Source: an uncultured Blautia sp.
GTDB lineage: Bacteria; Bacillota; Clostridia; Lachnospirales; Lachnospiraceae
Direction of reading: 5' to 3'
Length of the DNA stretch: 45,873 nucleotides
Assembly (NCBI GenBank): GCA_900539525.1
Contig: UQCM01000018.1
Coordinates: forward strand, 1-45,873
In this document: in pieces, positions 43,074 to 45,873 of the stretch
Layout: each line of letters starts with the position of its first letter
How positions within the stretch are numbered: position 1 is the first letter of the stretch
Position numbers and translations under genes: made by a program
The notes under the pieces: generated by a model
Seen by the model: only the letters and a program-made list of their open reading frames with translations
The model's database searches: none
Told to the model about the DNA's origin: nothing

Positions 43074-43196
43074 CGTAACATCCTCTCTACCCGTCTTGTG
43101 GTAATAATATAACATCCTCTATACAGAAATATGCGGTTTTAAACCATTTTTATGGCAAAAATCCACATTTTTTTGTAGCAATGACTTGATATCCTC
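43074..43196. other. Non-coding junction DNA
   Basis: No gene seen. TAACATCCTCTCTAC (43077) and TAACATCCTCTATAC (43111) are near-identical direct repeats 34 bp apart. Confidence 0.4.
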
Positions 43197-43230
43197 GGGG
43201 GTGCTGTGTGTGAGGGACAGTTTCCCGCGT
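43197..43230 (+). pseudogene. Displaced 3' end of a Csp-type subtilisin gene
   Basis: In one frame this codes GVLCVRDSFPA and a TAA stop. The first 25 bp match 42065-42089 inside the intact protease gene at 23 positions, where the protein reads GVLCVRDSS. It is the natural-looking end of a Csp-type protease and lies 1.1 kb beyond the present stop. Confidence 0.72.
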
Positions 43231-43298
43231 AAAAAAATGTTGACATGCGTAAGAGAAAATGCAATAATATGTGTAATGAAAAATGCATTATCATATGA

Positions 43299-43535
43299 GG
43301 CGGAACTTATGCTTACAAAGATATTGCATTTGAGTTTGGAATGTGGATAAGCCCTGAATTTAAAACATATTTGATTCAGGAATTTGAACGTTTAGAAGAA
43401 CTCGAAATGAAACAGTATGGTTGGAATATAAAACGCAATCTGACAAAGATTAATTATGCGATTTAGACAGACACAATAAAACAGAATTTGATTCCGAAAG
43501 AATTGTCGAAAGAAATGATTAGCAGAATTTATTAA
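43299..43535 (+). pseudogene. KilA-N domain protein remnant
   Basis: The frame GGTYAYKDIAFEFGMWISPE continues through FKTYLIQEFERLEELEM and NIKRNLTKINYAI, then meets TAG at 43464 and goes on in the same frame as TDTIKQNLIPKELSKEMISRIY to TAA. This is the middle of a phage-type KilA-N protein; the N-terminus, the C-terminus and one codon are lost. It marks old prophage or mobile DNA. A 23-codon frame (43536-43607) that runs into the next gene by ATGA is of unknown origin. Confidence 0.85.
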
Positions 43536-43603
43536 ATGACAATTCTGACAGAAGATAAACGAATAGAAGATATGGATTTAATCAATAAAAAAAAGAGTGA
43601 ACC

Positions 43604-44191
43604 ATGAGATACAATACATATATAAGATTAGAAGCAATGTGTAAAAAAATAAAAGGCTACGTTGGGACAAAGGAATTACTTGAAGAAGGATTTTCAAATC
43701 GTCAGATAGCAGTTCTGACAGAAGAAGGATATCTGAAAAAAATATGCCATGGATTTTACTGGATAAACGGAAGTGGGTATGAGAAACCGATAGATTATAA
43801 ATGTATAGAGGTATGTCTTAGTGATCCAAAGGCTGTTATTTGTATGGATAGTGCACTTTATTATCAAGGAGCGATTGAGACAGAACCCGAATGCTTATCA
43901 GTATCTACGAAGAGAACAGATCGAAGCCTGATAAATTTGAATTTTCCTGTAAATAGACATTATTTCTCTGAAAATAATTTTGAGATTGGTCTGAAAAAGA
44001 AAAAAACGGAATTTGGCTGTTATTATATTTATGACATAGAGCGCAGTGTTTGTGACATAAAACGTTTTGAATCGGGGAATATTGAAGAAGTTATAACTGG
44101 AATATGTAGTAATGAATATCAATACAAACGATTATTGGAATATGCCAAGCTTTTAAGAATTAAGGGAGTATGTAGAGGGATGGCGTTATGA
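43604..44191 (+). CDS. AbiEi-like antitoxin-family transcriptional regulator, no toxin partner seen
   Basis: 195 aa. The N-terminal winged helix (residues 8-55: GYVGTKELLEEGFSNRQIAVL, LKKICHGFYW) followed by the AbiEi-type domain (CMDSALYYQG, IYDIERSVCDIKRF) is typical of type IV toxin-antitoxin AbiEi antitoxins, which bind their own promoter and counter the nucleotidyltransferase AbiEii. An AbiEii gene would normally follow; here the next ~360 bp are non-coding and then comes agrB. The protein looks full-length or slightly short at its C-terminus, ending KGVCRGMAL. AT-rich compared with the left part of the window. It may be a regulator left after toxin loss. Confidence 0.8.
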   Translation: MRYNTYIRLEAMCKKIKGYVGTKELLEEGFSNRQIAVLTEEGYLKKICHGFYWINGSGYEKPIDYKCIEVCLSDPKAVICMDSALYYQGAIETEPECLSVSTKRTDRSLINLNFPVNRHYFSENNFEIGLKKKKTEFGCYYIYDIERSVCDIKRFESGNIEEVITGICSNEYQYKRLLEYAKLLRIKGVCRGMAL

Positions 44192-44556
44192 CAGATTAAA
44201 ACAATTCTACCGCATTTTAGTGTAATATCATGCAATGAAGGAGTTGACATATGATCATTGCAAAATAGATAATAGTAACTATTCTTTGTTAAAGTGATTT
44301 TAAGATAAGGAAATAGCACAGAAATGGGAGATAAATTGTTAAAGTATGTTATATTATGAGTTGCCCGACAAATGAGCCTTACGTCGATTTTTCTGTGCTT
44401 CGCACTCCCAAAATCGATGAAAACATTCGAAATCCGCGCATTTTTCTTCGAAAAATGGCTACTTTCTCATGTTTAGCGGGTCCCATAGACATAAAAATTA
44501 TTGTATGTCCATTTGTCCCTTGGCTCATATTATTCAAAAATGAAAGGTCTAAATGG
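44192..44556 (+). promoter_or_regulatory. Promoter region upstream of agrB
   Basis: 365 bp without a supported gene. TTGACA (44244-44249), 18-bp spacer and GATAAT (44268-44273) make a promoter; the AATAGTAACTATT palindrome overlaps its -10 side. A family A repeat follows at 44360-44485. The ribosome binding site for agrB is the weak GAAAGG at 44542. No AgrD-like peptide with a plausible start is evident. Confidence 0.6.
44360..44485 (+). repeat. Repeat family A, middle-part copy
   Basis: 44385-44485 matches the middle of the long element (about 40098-40194), with AAACATTCGAAATCCG, TTTTTCTTCGAAAAATGGC and TACTTTCTCATGTTTAGCGG identical. The left 24 bp (GTTGCCCGACAAATGAGCC...) instead match 25235-25212. 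The right hairpin is absent, so this is a hybrid or variant. Confidence 0.88.
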
Positions 44557-45156
44557 ATGGATATGATTCAAATGATAGTCGATGCATTAGTAAATAAGCA
44601 ATCACAAAATCATATAATAACAGATGAGGATGAGAAGATATATAGGTATGGTTATATTTTGCTGTGTGAAGTTGCATTAAATTTAGTTATTGCTTTGGTA
44701 ATAGGAATAGTTTATTCGAAGATCAAAATAATAATGTTTTTTTTGGGTATGTATATTCCGTTAAGAAGCTTTTGTGGTGGATGGCATGCGGATAAAATTT
44801 GGAAATGCACAGTAATATCAAATGCGATATTGTTATTGCAAGTGTATGGTTTAGAGAATCTATTGAGCCATCTATCAATTAGAGTGATGTTGTTAATATT
44901 CTTTCTGAATATGATATGCATTTTTTTAATGGCACCAGTAGAAACAGAAATGAAAAAAATTAGTCATGAGGAAAAACAAATTTATAGAAGAAGAATAAAA
45001 TTAATATTTACACTGCATTTAATTATAATGTTGATAATTACATTGGGTAATGCTGATGAATTTATATTTAGCATGATGTTTGTATATATAATACAGAATA
45101 TAATGTTATTAATGGAGATAGTAAAGCAAAAAATAAAAAATATTGATAATACATAG
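44557..45156 (+). CDS. agrB: AgrB-like peptide-processing membrane protease
   Basis: 199 aa, six hydrophobic segments. AgrB proteases cut and cyclise the AgrD propeptide to make an autoinducing peptide. From the ATG at 44557 the catalytic pair falls at His77 and Cys84 (CGGWHADKIWKC), the same numbers as in Staphylococcus aureus AgrB, which supports this start over the longer frame that runs back through the repeat. AT-rich with frequent ATA codons, unlike the left part of the window. The response regulator gene follows after 57 bp; that gap is too short for agrD and I find none nearby. Confidence 0.9.
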   Translation: MDMIQMIVDALVNKQSQNHIITDEDEKIYRYGYILLCEVALNLVIALVIGIVYSKIKIIMFFLGMYIPLRSFCGGWHADKIWKCTVISNAILLLQVYGLENLLSHLSIRVMLLIFFLNMICIFLMAPVETEMKKISHEEKQIYRRRIKLIFTLHLIIMLIITLGNADEFIFSMMFVYIIQNIMLLMEIVKQKIKNIDNT

Positions 45157-45212
45157 GAAATATGGTAAAATTATTGCTTAAATAAAGTAGAAAGGGGAAG
45201 GGGTGAAACCCT

Positions 45213-45857
45213 ATGTATCATGTGGCTATTTGTGATGATGATAAGGTGTTTATCTCATATATTAGAAAAATTCTTAGTCAAGCTAAGGGTACTAATCAAT
45301 ATCAATTTAAAATTTATGAGTTTTATTCAGGGGAGGAATTAGTTAATAGTTTGGATACTAACATGCATTTAGATTTGCTTATTTTAGATATGGAATTAGG
45401 CGGTATTGATGGAGATGAAACGGCAAGAAAATTTCGTGAAAAATTCAAAGACACTGTGTTGGTATTCTGTTCAGGAGTGCGTGCTCCAACAGTCAAATCA
45501 TTTAAGGTAACTCCTTATAGATATTTGTTGAAATCATATTCAGATAGGCAATTTGTATGTGAAATGAAAGAAATTCTGACAGAGGTAGAAAAAAAGTCCA
45601 AAGAAGAATATATCGTTGGGCATTATAGAAATAATGTAATTCGGGTTAATATTCAGGATGTTTTGTATGCAGAAAATGCAAAAAGAGGAAGTAAAATTAC
45701 GGTGTGCTCAGATTGTGAAGCAGCAAAATTCGAGGGGAAGATATTGGTAGATGATAAACTGGAGGCATTAGTAGCTAAGTATTATGAACTTGCTTTTGCA
45801 CACAGTAGCTACATAATTAACCTAGATTATTCACGGCACAGCCGTGAAAGTGTCTGA
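45213..45857 (+). CDS. LytTR (AgrA-like) response regulator, truncated at a hairpin
   Basis: 214 aa. The receiver domain (about 1-120) has ICDDD and the phospho-acceptor Asp59 in LLILDMELGG, the conserved Ser/Thr position VFCSG and Lys in YLLKSY. The LytTR DNA-binding domain starts near 135 (YRNNVIRVNIQDVLYAEN) and proceeds to AHSSYIINLDY, but the last eight residues (SRHSRESV) are not family sequence: they are encoded by an 8-bp-stem hairpin at 45830-45848 and the frame then stops. About 25-30 residues of the beta-rich DNA-binding domain are lost. GGGGTGA precedes the ATG. With agrB it forms part of an agr-type quorum-sensing set; a histidine kinase is not in view. Probably non-functional as it stands. 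Confidence 0.85.
   Translation: MYHVAICDDDKVFISYIRKILSQAKGTNQYQFKIYEFYSGEELVNSLDTNMHLDLLILDMELGGIDGDETARKFREKFKDTVLVFCSGVRAPTVKSFKVTPYRYLLKSYSDRQFVCEMKEILTEVEKKSKEEYIVGHYRNNVIRVNIQDVLYAENAKRGSKITVCSDCEAAKFEGKILVDDKLEALVAKYYELAFAHSSYIINLDYSRHSRESV
45830..45848. repeat. Hairpin at the breakpoint of the response regulator gene
   Basis: TTCACGGC-ACA-GCCGTGAA, a perfect 8-bp stem that begins right where LytTR homology ends. It could be the end of an insertion sequence (IS200/IS605 ends are hairpins) or of a palindromic repeat; the window stops 25 bp later. Confidence 0.6.
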
Positions 45858-45873
45858 AAGCCACTTAGTTACT

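Noticed and set aside
43536..43607. 23-codon frame ending in the ATGA of the AbiEi-like gene
   Set aside because: Too short to judge, without a convincing ribosome binding site; possibly a fragment of another gene.
45157..45212. AgrD propeptide between agrB and the response regulator
   Set aside because: The 56-bp gap is too short and holds only a ribosome binding site and stop-rich AT sequence.

Overview
The window looks like a gut Firmicute of the class Clostridia, most likely a Lachnospiraceae close to Blautia, Mediterraneibacter or Dorea; I cannot fix the genus. The grounds are strong AGGAGG ribosome binding sites, TTGACA/TATAAT promoters, a T-box before a long (type 2) isoleucyl-tRNA synthetase, a BofA-family sporulation-type membrane protein, a Csp-type subtilisin protease, cytoplasmic glycogen enzymes and a very large secreted GH29 fucosidase with BspA-like repeats.

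Layout. 0.2-4.4 kb: secreted multidomain alpha-L-fucosidase. 4.6-6.8 kb: TPR protein with a C-terminal AAA-like domain whose Walker A lysine is arginine. 7-11.2 kb: TetR regulator under a promoter/operator, a cytoplasmic GH13 amylase and the glycogen branching enzyme. 11.4-14.3 kb: a BofA-like gene, a TSCPD protein, an aldehyde dehydrogenase, and an iron alcohol dehydrogenase wrecked by a frameshift and a large internal deletion. 14.6-16.8 kb: an AAA-ATPase/PD-(D/E)XK protein and an unknown membrane-anchored protein. 17-23 kb: T-box, ileS and glycogen phosphorylase. 23.2-25.2 kb: a BlaI/BlaR1-like pair with a tiny secreted protein.

25.2-40.3 kb is the centrepiece, a complete Ter stress-response locus in two transcription units. 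The first (own promoter, 25.3-31.1 kb) is a biosynthetic module: a TRSP-type phosphoribosyltransferase, a StiP-type phosphoribosyltransferase, a CitE-like C-C lyase, a LuxE-like acyl-activating enzyme and a LuxC-like acyl-CoA reductase. The second (own promoter, 31.2-40.1 kb, closed by a terminator) is YceG, TelA, three TerD paralogues, a plasma-membrane-type Ca2+ P-type ATPase and a HAD phosphatase. The gene set suggests synthesis of a nucleotide-derived small molecule, possibly acylated or reduced, coupled to Ca2+-binding TerD proteins and a dedicated calcium pump. I see no ATP-grasp ligase in the locus.

40.3-45.9 kb: an intact Csp-type subtilisin whose 3' end has been displaced by about 1.1 kb of scrambled DNA (3' piece of a GH32 sucrase, 5' piece of a PfkB fructokinase, a helix-turn-helix tail); then a KilA-N pseudogene, an AbiEi-like antitoxin without its toxin, an AgrB peptidase without a visible AgrD, and a LytTR response regulator broken at a hairpin. 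This end is AT-rich and looks like a decaying accessory region.

At least four families of short palindromic intergenic repeats, in both orientations, are scattered through the window. One has a 193-bp long copy, a 51-bp internally deleted copy, and copies that supply the stop codon or C-terminus of neighbouring genes.
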